A stretch of DNA of 12,683 nt from contig JAGGSL010000160.1 in NCBI GenBank assembly GCA_021159125.1, forward strand, positions 1-12,683, in the 5' to 3' direction. The DNA comes from Thermoplasmata archaeon. GTDB taxonomy: Archaea > Thermoplasmatota > E2 > UBA202 > DSCA01. The translations under genes were made by a program, and so were the position numbers. Shown here piece after piece: positions 6,085 to 12,664 of the stretch (position 1 is its first letter; each line of letters starts with the position of its first letter). A model generated the notes under the pieces. It saw nothing but the letters and a program-made list of their open reading frames with translations. It ran no database searches and had not been told where the DNA came from.

Positions 6085-6105
6085 CTCTTTTTCATTCTCG
6101 TCCCA

Positions 6106-6972
6106 ATGAGGATGAAACCTCGCTGCGTTCCATGTCTTTTAAACCGTGTGATTTTTGAAATGGAGCTGGCAGGCGCATCTCCAGAAAAGCAGGGAAAAAT
6201 CATAAAAAAAGCTGCAGAGAAGCTGCTTGAAGATTATGGTAGCAAAAAAAGCTCTGCACAGATTGCAACAGGGGTGCATAAAACAGTTTATGATATGCTC
6301 GGAAATCCTGATCCTTACAGGCAGCTTAAGGAAAGGAGTAACAAAATAGCGAAAAAAATTTTGCCGAAAGCCGAACGGTTTATCAGTAAAAGCAAAGATA
6401 AGCTCGAGGCGGCGATAATGTGTTCAATAATCGGGAATGCTATTGATTTTGGTATAGAAGGAAGCATTTCATCCCCTGAAAAGCTGGAGAAAGAATTTGA
6501 CAAAGAGCTGGAAAAGGGGCTGCAGCATAACGACCTTGAGGAAACAAAAAGATATTTGGAAGGCGATACGCTTTATTTCACTGATAACTGCGGGGAGGTG
6601 GTTTTTGATAAACTTGTATGCAGGGAGTTGAAAAAATACGGCGTGCATCTCACCCTTGTGGTAAAAGGCGCTCCTGTACTCACAGATGCTACCTATGAAG
6701 ATGCAGTTAATCTTCACTTCAATGATGTTGTTGATGAGATCATGACAACTGAATCGTTTGCAGTGGGTATTGATTTTGACAGAATATCAGAGAAATTGAA
6801 AAATAAAATCAGGAATGCATCTCTCATAATATGCAAAGGGATGGCAAATTATGAAGCGTTTTCAGAGACCCGGTATAAACCTATAGTATATTTTCTGAAA
6901 GTCAAATGCAAAAGCATTGCGGAAGATATGGAAATGCCTTTGGGAGCAAATGCAATAAAACTGTATGAATAG
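6106..6972 (+). CDS. DUF89/ARMT1-like metal-dependent phosphatase
   Basis: Protein of 288 residues of the DUF89 family, whose characterised members are Mn/Co/Ni-dependent 'damage-control' phosphatases acting on small phosphorylated metabolites. The archaeal single-domain form has an N-terminal CxxC, seen here at C7 and C10 (RCVPCLLNR). Metal and phosphate residues are visible: GNAIDFG (N111, D114), TDNCGEVVFDKL (D160, N161, E164), VVKGAPVLTDAT (K188, D194) and ICKGMANYEAFSE (K244 to E250). The protein is soluble and cytoplasmic. Two starts are possible, ATG 6106 and ATG 6112. The first is kept, with a TATA box at leaderless spacing. It is divergent from thioredoxin, and nothing in the context points to the substrate. 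The family is sure, while the actual substrate is unknown. Confidence 0.88.
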   Translation: MRMKPRCVPCLLNRVIFEMELAGASPEKQGKIIKKAAEKLLEDYGSKKSSAQIATGVHKTVYDMLGNPDPYRQLKERSNKIAKKILPKAERFISKSKDKLEAAIMCSIIGNAIDFGIEGSISSPEKLEKEFDKELEKGLQHNDLEETKRYLEGDTLYFTDNCGEVVFDKLVCRELKKYGVHLTLVVKGAPVLTDATYEDAVNLHFNDVVDEIMTTESFAVGIDFDRISEKLKNKIRNASLIICKGMANYEAFSETRYKPIVYFLKVKCKSIAEDMEMPLGANAIKLYE

Positions 6973-6974
6973 TC

Positions 6975-7034
6975 TCAATTTTTCTTCCATTCACCTGTTT
7001 TCAGGTATTCGTCCATTGCTTCTGCAGTTTCCAT
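6975..7034 (-). other. 19-codon open frame behind the UAG stop of the fusion gene
   Basis: After the TAG stop of the large GltD/NuoG-like gene (7038-7040) the same frame continues ATA, then ATG, for 19 codons to TGA. It encodes METAEAMDEYLKTGEWKKN, an acidic amphipathic helix that looks protein-like. It may be a remnant of a longer C-terminus cut by a new stop, a readthrough extension, or chance. There is no ribosome site of its own. It fills most of the 65-nt gap before the convergent DUF89 stop. Confidence 0.25.
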
Positions 7035-7037
7035 TAT

Positions 7038-9977
7038 CTATAAGACAAAAGGCAGATTTTCTTCGATAGCAGCCTTTCTTTTTCTTACACTATTCACCTT
7101 CAGTTCCATGTTGAAATCATTTATTATCGTACCATCCTTCTCCGCCCAAGCAGGATATGGCAACATCACATCAGCATACTTGCTCTGCCCAAGTACGATT
7201 GTAAAACCGTCAAGCTTTTCTTTGAGATTGCCCACCACCAAGTAATTCTCCGCCTTTGGGACGCCCTCCAACCCGAGTGACAGTAGTCCTGTCTCGTTGA
7301 CACCGCTGTGGAGTATAAGTGTGGGTGCATCCAGAGGCTCTGCTGGAGCATCCAGAATGACAAAATCGTAATCCTTCTCAACAATCTGGGCACCGTTATT
7401 TTGAATTTGTCTCAGAAGAACTTTGAGATAAGGATGCCTTTCAAGATCTGCATCTATCCTAATGCGTCTGCTGTTTAGCAAATCTCCATACCTTGCAGTT
7501 GAAATCCCCCCCTTGGCAAGAGAGCCGATTTGGAGTTTGTATTTTGCAGCCAGTTTTTTGAAGTACAGGGCTTCTTCCTGTGTCACTTCGGGCGTAAGGA
7601 TTATTGCCATATTGTCCATATGCTCCTTGATTGTTTTTACTGCATCATCCCCTGTTAGTTCCTTAATACCACTCTCACGGGTTACTTCTTTCTCTGTTTT
7701 GCTCTCCCACAAACGCTCAAATCTTCCTCTGTCGCACAGATGTCCATTGTTCCATGAAGGCAATTTGGAGGACGCCCTTATAAGCATATCGCCATAAACC
7801 TCTATGTTCATCTCACAACCAAGGCCACATCCATTACAAACCGTCGGGATGGATTCAGTCTTCCATGGACCGGGCTTAACAAATGGAAGTTTTTCTGTTA
7901 GGGCTCCTGTCGGGCATACATCAATCATATCCCCGATGAAATGCACCTGCTCCTTCATGCTCGCAAGGGAGGAGGCGGGTGGTGGCGAAATCTTTGTTCT
8001 AAAACCCCTTGATACATAATCTACTATGCCTTCACCTGTAATTTCCTGTGTTAGGTTTACGCAACTCCCGCAGAGTACGCATTTGTTATAGTCAAGCACA
8101 ACGTACGGGTTCCAATCATCAATTTTGAAATCGCTTTTTTCCCCAACGAAAGATTCTTGCTTTGCATCATAAATTGTGGAATATTCTCTGAGTTTACAAT
8201 CAAAAACTTTCATGCACCCACATGACATACATCTGCGGGTTTCCTCCAATACTTCCTCTTCACTTAGTGTTTCTTCAACTTCGCTGAAGTTTTTGACTCT
8301 GTCACCTACACTTGCATTTCTTTTTTTGACTCTTGGAATTCTCTTAGCATCCTTGTAATCCCTCTCCGTAACTGTCTTCCAGTGATTGTATGGTTTCAGG
8401 TCAAAAAGCACATTGTAGAGTTCCGTATCCCTGTATATTTCTGCAACGTGTTTTGAAGGTTCCAAGAGTACTTCTTTGGCTTTCCCTAACTTTCCTTTCA
8501 TATACAAATCTATCATTATGGCTGCTTTTCGCCCCATTGCTATTGATTCAATAACCGTCGAAGGGCCGGTTACCGAATCCCCGCCCGCAAAAACATTATC
8601 CAGATTTGTCTGCAGTGTCACTTCATCAGTAACGATTTTTCCCTTAATGGTTTGAATGCCCATACCTTCCAAAATTTTCTCGTCGCAGTACTGCCCTATC
8701 GCCAGAATGACACTATCTGCTTCAACAACAAAATTGGAGCCTTTAATTGGTATGGGCTTTCTCCTGCCGCTTTCATCCGGCTCTCCGAGTTTCATTTTTA
8801 TAAGTTCAACATTCTCGACTTTTTCTTTCCCGTGAATTTTAACAATATTGGTAAGCAAAAGGAAGCGGATACCTTCTTCCTCTGCTTCCCTGACTTCTTC
8901 CTTATTTGCAGGCATTTCCTTCATTGAACGCCTGTAAACAACTGTGACTTCTGAGCCCAACCTTACGGCGGTTCTTGCAACATCCATGGCAGTATTTCCG
9001 CCTCCGACAACTATAATTTTTTTGCCGATATTTAAGTCCTTGTTACTATTTATCATGCGGAGGAAATTAATTCCGTGCGTGACGCCGTCCAATTTGCTTC
9101 CTTCGATTTTTATCTCGCTGCTTTTCCATGCACCCGTGCCCAGAAATACCGCATCATATTCACTTCTGAGAGTATCCAATTTTATATCCTTCCCGATCAT
9201 GCAGTTGGTCTCAACTTCAATACCTGTATTTACCACGGTAGCCATATCTGCATCCAGCACGTCCTTGGGCAACCTGTACTCAGGTATACCATAACGCATC
9301 ATCCCACCGAGCTCTGGCATTGATTCGAATATCTTGACATCATGCCCCATGACTCTCAGGTAATAAGCACAGGCCAGACCGGATGGACCACCCCCGACTA
9401 CGGCAATCTTTTTACCGCTTGGTGACGGAATGTCGGGCATCCAGGGGCCATTTTGCAAGTCATAGTCGGCAGCAAATCGCTTAACCTGCCGTATTGCTAC
9501 AGGCTCATCAACCAAATTGCGTCTGCATCTATCTTCGCAAAAAGCCGGGCAAACCCGCCCCAAAACCGCTGGCAAAATGTACTTCTCCTTCATTAACTTG
9601 ATGGCTTCATGATACTTCTTCATTGCGATTAAAGCCAGATAACCCTGAACATCACTGTGCGCCGGGCACCCTTCCTGGCAAGGGCCTATGCAATCTCCGG
9701 TGTGATTCGATAACAGCAACTCCAGGGCAGTTCTTCTCATCTCTATAATTTCATCAGTGAGTGTCTCAACTTTCAAATCTTCCGTCGTTTTTAGGGTGCA
9801 GGAGGTCGTAACTTTGCCATTTGCCTTCACCAAGCATAATCTGCAAGAGCCGTATGGGTCAAGTTCCGGCATATGACACATTCCCGGGATATTCTCCCCC
9901 TTTTCCCTCAAAACCGTTAAGAGGTTTTTACCTTCGGGAACATCGATTTCTTTGCCATTGACTGTTATCCTGGCCAT
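7038..9977 (-). CDS. Fused NuoG-like/GltD-like FAD- and Fe-S-containing NAD(P)H oxidoreductase subunit
   Basis: Multidomain redox subunit of 979 residues. In order: a [2Fe-2S] ferredoxin domain (C34, C45, C48, C60); a 4Fe-4S region joining NuoG-type H92-x3-C96 to the GltD-type motif (C96, C100, C104; C143, C147, C151); a GltD/NfnL-like domain with an FAD site (VVGGGPSG, 193-200), an NAD(P)H site (VVGGGNTAMD, 323-332, with R349/R350 as in NADPH binders) and a closing FAD motif (FAGGD, 463-467); a cysteine group (C583, C586, C588, C594); a NuoG-type ferredoxin with one intact cluster (C633, C636, C639, C688); and an FdhF/NuoG Fe4S motif (C714, C717, C721, C748). Last comes a tail of about 230 residues like the NuoG end (ADVMLPYPAWAEKDGTIIN), far too short for a working molybdopterin site. 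The start ATG 9977 lies 1 nt after the NuoF-like stop, with GAGGATGAT as ribosome site. Earlier ATGs fall inside that gene. It probably transfers electrons between NADP(H) and the NuoEF-like partners. Confidence 0.85.
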   Translation of the reverse strand: MARITVNGKEIDVPEGKNLLTVLREKGENIPGMCHMPELDPYGSCRLCLVKANGKVTTSCTLKTTEDLKVETLTDEIIEMRRTALELLLSNHTGDCIGPCQEGCPAHSDVQGYLALIAMKKYHEAIKLMKEKYILPAVLGRVCPAFCEDRCRRNLVDEPVAIRQVKRFAADYDLQNGPWMPDIPSPSGKKIAVVGGGPSGLACAYYLRVMGHDVKIFESMPELGGMMRYGIPEYRLPKDVLDADMATVVNTGIEVETNCMIGKDIKLDTLRSEYDAVFLGTGAWKSSEIKIEGSKLDGVTHGINFLRMINSNKDLNIGKKIIVVGGGNTAMDVARTAVRLGSEVTVVYRRSMKEMPANKEEVREAEEEGIRFLLLTNIVKIHGKEKVENVELIKMKLGEPDESGRRKPIPIKGSNFVVEADSVILAIGQYCDEKILEGMGIQTIKGKIVTDEVTLQTNLDNVFAGGDSVTGPSTVIESIAMGRKAAIMIDLYMKGKLGKAKEVLLEPSKHVAEIYRDTELYNVLFDLKPYNHWKTVTERDYKDAKRIPRVKKRNASVGDRVKNFSEVEETLSEEEVLEETRRCMSCGCMKVFDCKLREYSTIYDAKQESFVGEKSDFKIDDWNPYVVLDYNKCVLCGSCVNLTQEITGEGIVDYVSRGFRTKISPPPASSLASMKEQVHFIGDMIDVCPTGALTEKLPFVKPGPWKTESIPTVCNGCGLGCEMNIEVYGDMLIRASSKLPSWNNGHLCDRGRFERLWESKTEKEVTRESGIKELTGDDAVKTIKEHMDNMAIILTPEVTQEEALYFKKLAAKYKLQIGSLAKGGISTARYGDLLNSRRIRIDADLERHPYLKVLLRQIQNNGAQIVEKDYDFVILDAPAEPLDAPTLILHSGVNETGLLSLGLEGVPKAENYLVVGNLKEKLDGFTIVLGQSKYADVMLPYPAWAEKDGTIINDFNMELKVNSVRKRKAAIEENLPFVL

Positions 9978-9978
9978 T

Positions 9979-11781
9979 TTAATCATCCTCATGGGTATAT
10001 TTAATTTCCACAGCTCCGAACTTGCACACTTCATAACATGTTCTGCATTTTATACAATGCTCCTGGTCGATTTTATGGACTTCCCGTTTCTTCCCACTAA
10101 TAGCATTAACGGGACAAGATCTTGCGCATGCCGTGCATCCTGTACATTTATCAGGGTTTATCACGTACTTTATGAGTTCCCTGCAAACCTTGGCAGGGCA
10201 CTTCTTCTCATCCACATGCGCCAGATACTCGTCTCTAAAATATTTGAGCGTTGTCAGAACAGGCTTTGGTGCGGTTTGCCCGAGTGCGCAAAGCGAACCA
10301 GCCATAATTTGAGGTGCCAATCTCTCCAGAGTTTTTATATCGTCCGGCGTCCCTTTACCTTTACTGATTTTATCCAGGATTTCCCACATCCGCCTCGTGC
10401 CGAGTCTGCAAAAAGTGCATTTTCCACAGGATTCTTTTACCGTAAAATCAAGGAAGAATTTTGCAATATCCACCATGCAGGTTTCCTCGTCCATCACAAC
10501 CATCCCACCGCTCCCCATTATTGCCCCTGTTTCAGTTATCGACTCATAATCAACAGATGTCCCAAAAAGTCTCTCAGGAATGCATCCGCCCGAGGGACCG
10601 CCCAGTTGAACTGCTTTAATTCTTTTGCCTGTTTTCGTCCCGCCGCCGATGTCGTAAAGAAGTTCCTTTAATGTCAAACCCATCGGGACTTCAACATTTC
10701 CGCTCCTGTTTATCTTGCCAGCCAAGGCAAAAACTTTCGTCCCCTTGCTTTTTTCGGTGCCAATCTCTGCATATTTCTCCCAACCATGATTTATAATCCA
10801 CGGAATGTTGGCCCAAGTTTCAACATTGTTTATATTTGTTGGTTTTCCCCAGAGTCCTTTCTGCGCGGGGTATGGTGGCCTCGGTTTTGGCATCCCTCTT
10901 TTTCCCTCAATAGATTGTATCAGAGCGGTTTCCTCACCACACACAAAAGCCCCAGCCCCTTCCTTTATTTTTATATCAAAAGAGAAAGCCCCCCCAAGAA
11001 TATTATCCCCTAAAAACCCTTTATCTCTCGCCTGTGATAAAGCTTTCTTTAGCCGCTCAATTGCCAGAGGGTACTCTGCCCTGACATATATCAGCCCATT
11101 GTGGGCCCCGGTTGCATAAGCGCCGATTATCATTCCCTCTATCACGCGGTGAGGATCCCCCTCGAGAACATTTCTGTCCATGAAAGCCCCGGGGTCGCCC
11201 TCATCGGCATTGCATATAATATATTTGACTTCTCCTTTAGACTCCTTTACAAATTTCCATTTTAAACCCGTGGGAAAACCAGCCCCACCCCTTCCCCTCA
11301 GTCCGGATTTTATAACAATGTCAATGATTTCTTCGGGTTTCATTCCCAAAGCCTTTTTAAGCGCCTTATACCCGCCAGCAGCAATGTATTCATCTATGTC
11401 TTCTGGATTGATGTAACCACTATTTTCCAGGACAATTTTCTTTTGTTTGTCAAAATAACCATCAACATCCCACGTTTTCCTGATGCCATGTTCATACCAA
11501 TCTCTCTTAACCACCCACTCTTCGACTGGTTTTCCATTCAATATGTGTTCTTCCATAATCCTGGGGATCATATCCGGCATTACATTTCCATATGTTATTA
11601 TTTCATCTTTTGTGAATACGCTTACAAGCGGCTCGTTATAACACATCCCAACACAACCAACAATCTTCAGCGTAACATCCAAATTTCTCTTTTTCAGTTC
11701 TGTCTCAATCGATTCATATGTTGCCTTCGCTCCAGCTGCTATTCCACAGGAATTCATACCGACGGCAATGGCTTCAATCAC
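9979..11781 (-). CDS. NuoF/HydB-like NADH-binding flavoprotein subunit
   Basis: Subunit of 600 residues closely resembling HydB of bifurcating hydrogenases. Domains in order: a thioredoxin-like N-terminal domain with C12, C43 and C47; the NADH/FMN core with GLRGRGGAGFPTGLKW (160-175) and CNADEGDPGAFMDR (190-203); an SLBB region with VQLGGPSGGC (391-400); the N3-type 4Fe-4S site ESCGKCTFC (C452, C455, C458) plus C498; CPAKVC (C528, C533), a possible zinc site as in HydB; and a C-terminal 2x[4Fe-4S] ferredoxin (C546, C549, C552, C556; C576, C579, C582, C586). It oxidises or reduces NAD(H) and is the expected bifurcating-flavin subunit. I prefer the GTG start (11779-11781), 5 nt behind GGTGA and overlapping the nuoE stop by 8 nt. 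An in-frame ATG at 11811 lies deeper in nuoE and lacks that site, and ATG 11757 would remove the first strand. It is the middle gene of the operon. Confidence 0.92.
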   Translation of the reverse strand: MIEAIAVGMNSCGIAAGAKATYESIETELKKRNLDVTLKIVGCVGMCYNEPLVSVFTKDEIITYGNVMPDMIPRIMEEHILNGKPVEEWVVKRDWYEHGIRKTWDVDGYFDKQKKIVLENSGYINPEDIDEYIAAGGYKALKKALGMKPEEIIDIVIKSGLRGRGGAGFPTGLKWKFVKESKGEVKYIICNADEGDPGAFMDRNVLEGDPHRVIEGMIIGAYATGAHNGLIYVRAEYPLAIERLKKALSQARDKGFLGDNILGGAFSFDIKIKEGAGAFVCGEETALIQSIEGKRGMPKPRPPYPAQKGLWGKPTNINNVETWANIPWIINHGWEKYAEIGTEKSKGTKVFALAGKINRSGNVEVPMGLTLKELLYDIGGGTKTGKRIKAVQLGGPSGGCIPERLFGTSVDYESITETGAIMGSGGMVVMDEETCMVDIAKFFLDFTVKESCGKCTFCRLGTRRMWEILDKISKGKGTPDDIKTLERLAPQIMAGSLCALGQTAPKPVLTTLKYFRDEYLAHVDEKKCPAKVCRELIKYVINPDKCTGCTACARSCPVNAISGKKREVHKIDQEHCIKCRTCYEVCKFGAVEIKYTHEDD

Positions 11782-12226
11782 GTAGCTCACCTTCTTTAAG
11801 TTTTTTTGCAAGTTTTCTAACCTTATCTGGTGTCAGCTTCCCGTAAACTTTATCATTTATCATTATCACAGGTGCTAAACTGCAACAACCAAGGCAGGCG
11901 ACCCTCTCTAGAGTTACCAGACCGTCCTCCGTTGTTTTTCCTTCCCGAACGCCGAATTCTTCCATAACCGCCTGAGCTATTTTTATACTGCCGTTCACGT
12001 GGCAGGCAGTACCATGGCATATCTTTATCAAATATTTTCCAAGCGGTTCGAATCTAAACTGCGAGTAAAAAGTTGCCACACCGTAAGCTCTGCTCAACGG
12101 AATCTCCAGATAGTCACAGATTTCTTGAATTGCTATTTTGGGTAAATAACCGAATTTTTTTTGAGTTTCCTGTAACAGAGGTATTAGAGAACTCTGGCTT
12201 TTCTCATATGTGCGAATGTATTCCAA
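11774..12226 (-). CDS. NuoE/HydC-like [2Fe-2S] thioredoxin-fold subunit
   Basis: Subunit of 150 residues, normal for NuoE. An N-terminal helical part (TYEKSQSSLIPLLQETQKKFGYLP, 6-29, and AYGVATFYSQF, 47-57) precedes the thioredoxin-like [2Fe-2S] domain. The ligands are C70-x4-C75 (CHGTAC) and C111-x3-C115 (CLGCC). The end, INDKVYGKLTPDKVRKL, is typical of the family. It passes electrons to or from the NuoF/HydB flavin. The start is unusual: the frame has no ATG or GTG, being closed upstream by TAA, and the only standard start is TTG at 12224-12226. GGAGG (12244-12248) is 17 nt from that TTG, a little far, while a closer GAGG is only 2 nt away. It is the first intact gene of the operon. A decayed copy of its own 5' half lies upstream. 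Confidence 0.9.
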   Translation of the reverse strand: MEYIRTYEKSQSSLIPLLQETQKKFGYLPKIAIQEICDYLEIPLSRAYGVATFYSQFRFEPLGKYLIKICHGTACHVNGSIKIAQAVMEEFGVREGKTTEDGLVTLERVACLGCCSLAPVIMINDKVYGKLTPDKVRKLAKKLKEGELRD

Positions 12227-12236
12227 ATCCTCTATT

Positions 12237-12335
12237 TTACCACCCTCCTTTGCTCGTTACAACTGTTATTTTGCCTCCGAATATTTTTACACGAGGAAAC
12301 ATGCACCACAACCATATGCCAACTATCTCGAACAT
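12237..12335 (-). other. Possible 32-codon upstream frame before nuoE-like gene
   Basis: An open frame starts at ATG 12333-12335 and ends with TAA at 12237-12239, 10 nt before the TTG start of the nuoE-like gene. The peptide starts MFEIVGIWLWCMF and ends GGKITVVTSKGGW. There is no ribosome site in front of it (the preceding bases are pyrimidine-rich). It could be a leader peptide, the decayed 3' part of the upstream nuoE copy, or chance. Confidence 0.2.
12281..12289 (-). promoter_or_regulatory. Possible TATA box close to the nuoE-like gene
   Basis: Minus-strand TAAAAATAT lies 55-63 nt before the TTG start. Initiation about 25 nt downstream would leave a 30-nt leader that includes the GGAGG site. 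The TATA box near 12660 is an alternative promoter for the operon. Confidence 0.3.
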
Positions 12336-12371
12336 AGATGGGGAGGAATGAAAAACATGCTGTTAAACTTT

Positions 12372-12586
12372 TTGCTGTTTCAAACCCAATCAAATTAAAA
12401 ACGTACGATCCATACATCAGCAATGATTGCCCTCATGAATATCGAAGCATATGCAGAAGGCGTGCTGAAGGGGAGGGTGAGATGTATATCAGATTTCCCT
12501 CTGCAGGCCCTGGAGCATTGGTATGATATTCTCTCTCTTCTTTTCGTAATGGGCAAGAATTTCTTCCATTGTTTTTCCCTGTTCAT
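12372..12586 (-). pseudogene. Decayed second copy of a nuoE-like gene, 5' half
   Basis: On the minus strand an ATG at 12586 sits 9 nt behind a near-perfect ribosome site, GGAGGTG (12596-12602), but that frame does not read as a protein. After a shift the frame from ATG 12569 gives MEEILAHYEKKRENIIPMLQ, then GLQREI and TGA (12489-12491). The intact nuoE next door has YEKSQSSLIPLLQETQKKF at the same place: YEK, IP, LQ and Q all align. After a second shift the reading continues YISPSPSARLLHML, stops in frame once, and reaches MYGSYVFNLIGFETAK, which parallels GYLPKIAIQEICDYL and AYGVATFYSQFRFEP. The order and spacing of the landmarks (YI/YL, L, YG, F, FE, K) match the family. The cysteine-bearing part is not recognisable. 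The call rests on two frameshifts and an internal stop. Sequencing error is the main alternative, and similarity in the second half is weak. Confidence 0.55.
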
Positions 12587-12656
12587 GCCCCTCACCACCT
12601 CCCAAAACCAAAAGCAATGCCTCTCCTCGCCATCTATTAAATAGAAAAAGAAAGAT

Positions 12657-12664
12657 TATTTAAA
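12657..12664 (-). promoter_or_regulatory. TATA box upstream of the redox operon and nuoE remnant
   Basis: Minus-strand TTTAAATA lies about 55-60 nt upstream of the GGAGGTG ribosome site of the nuoE remnant. It probably once drove the remnant gene and may still transcribe the operon. Confidence 0.35.

Noticed and set aside
6027..6203. N-terminal extension of the thioredoxin frame
   Set aside because: It overlaps the divergent DUF89 coding region, carries no thioredoxin sequence, and the shorter start has a GGTGAG site.
9978..10034. Longer start for the fusion subunit
   Set aside because: Those codons lie in the 3' end of the NuoF-like gene. ATG 9977 has a good ribosome site and begins the ferredoxin domain as expected.
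9952..10671. Plus-strand 239-codon frame opposite the NuoF-like gene
   Set aside because: It is the antisense of a well-supported coding region and is cysteine-rich only because it mirrors Fe-S motifs.
12348..12398. Plus-strand 16-codon frame MKNMLLNFLLFQTQSN behind GGGGAGGA
   Set aside because: The ribosome site is good, but the peptide is very short, lies opposite the nuoE remnant, and no gene follows on the plus strand.
12423..12644. Plus-strand 73-codon frame opposite the nuoE remnant
   Set aside because: No family features. The opposite strand shows NuoE-like sequence, so this is an antisense shadow.
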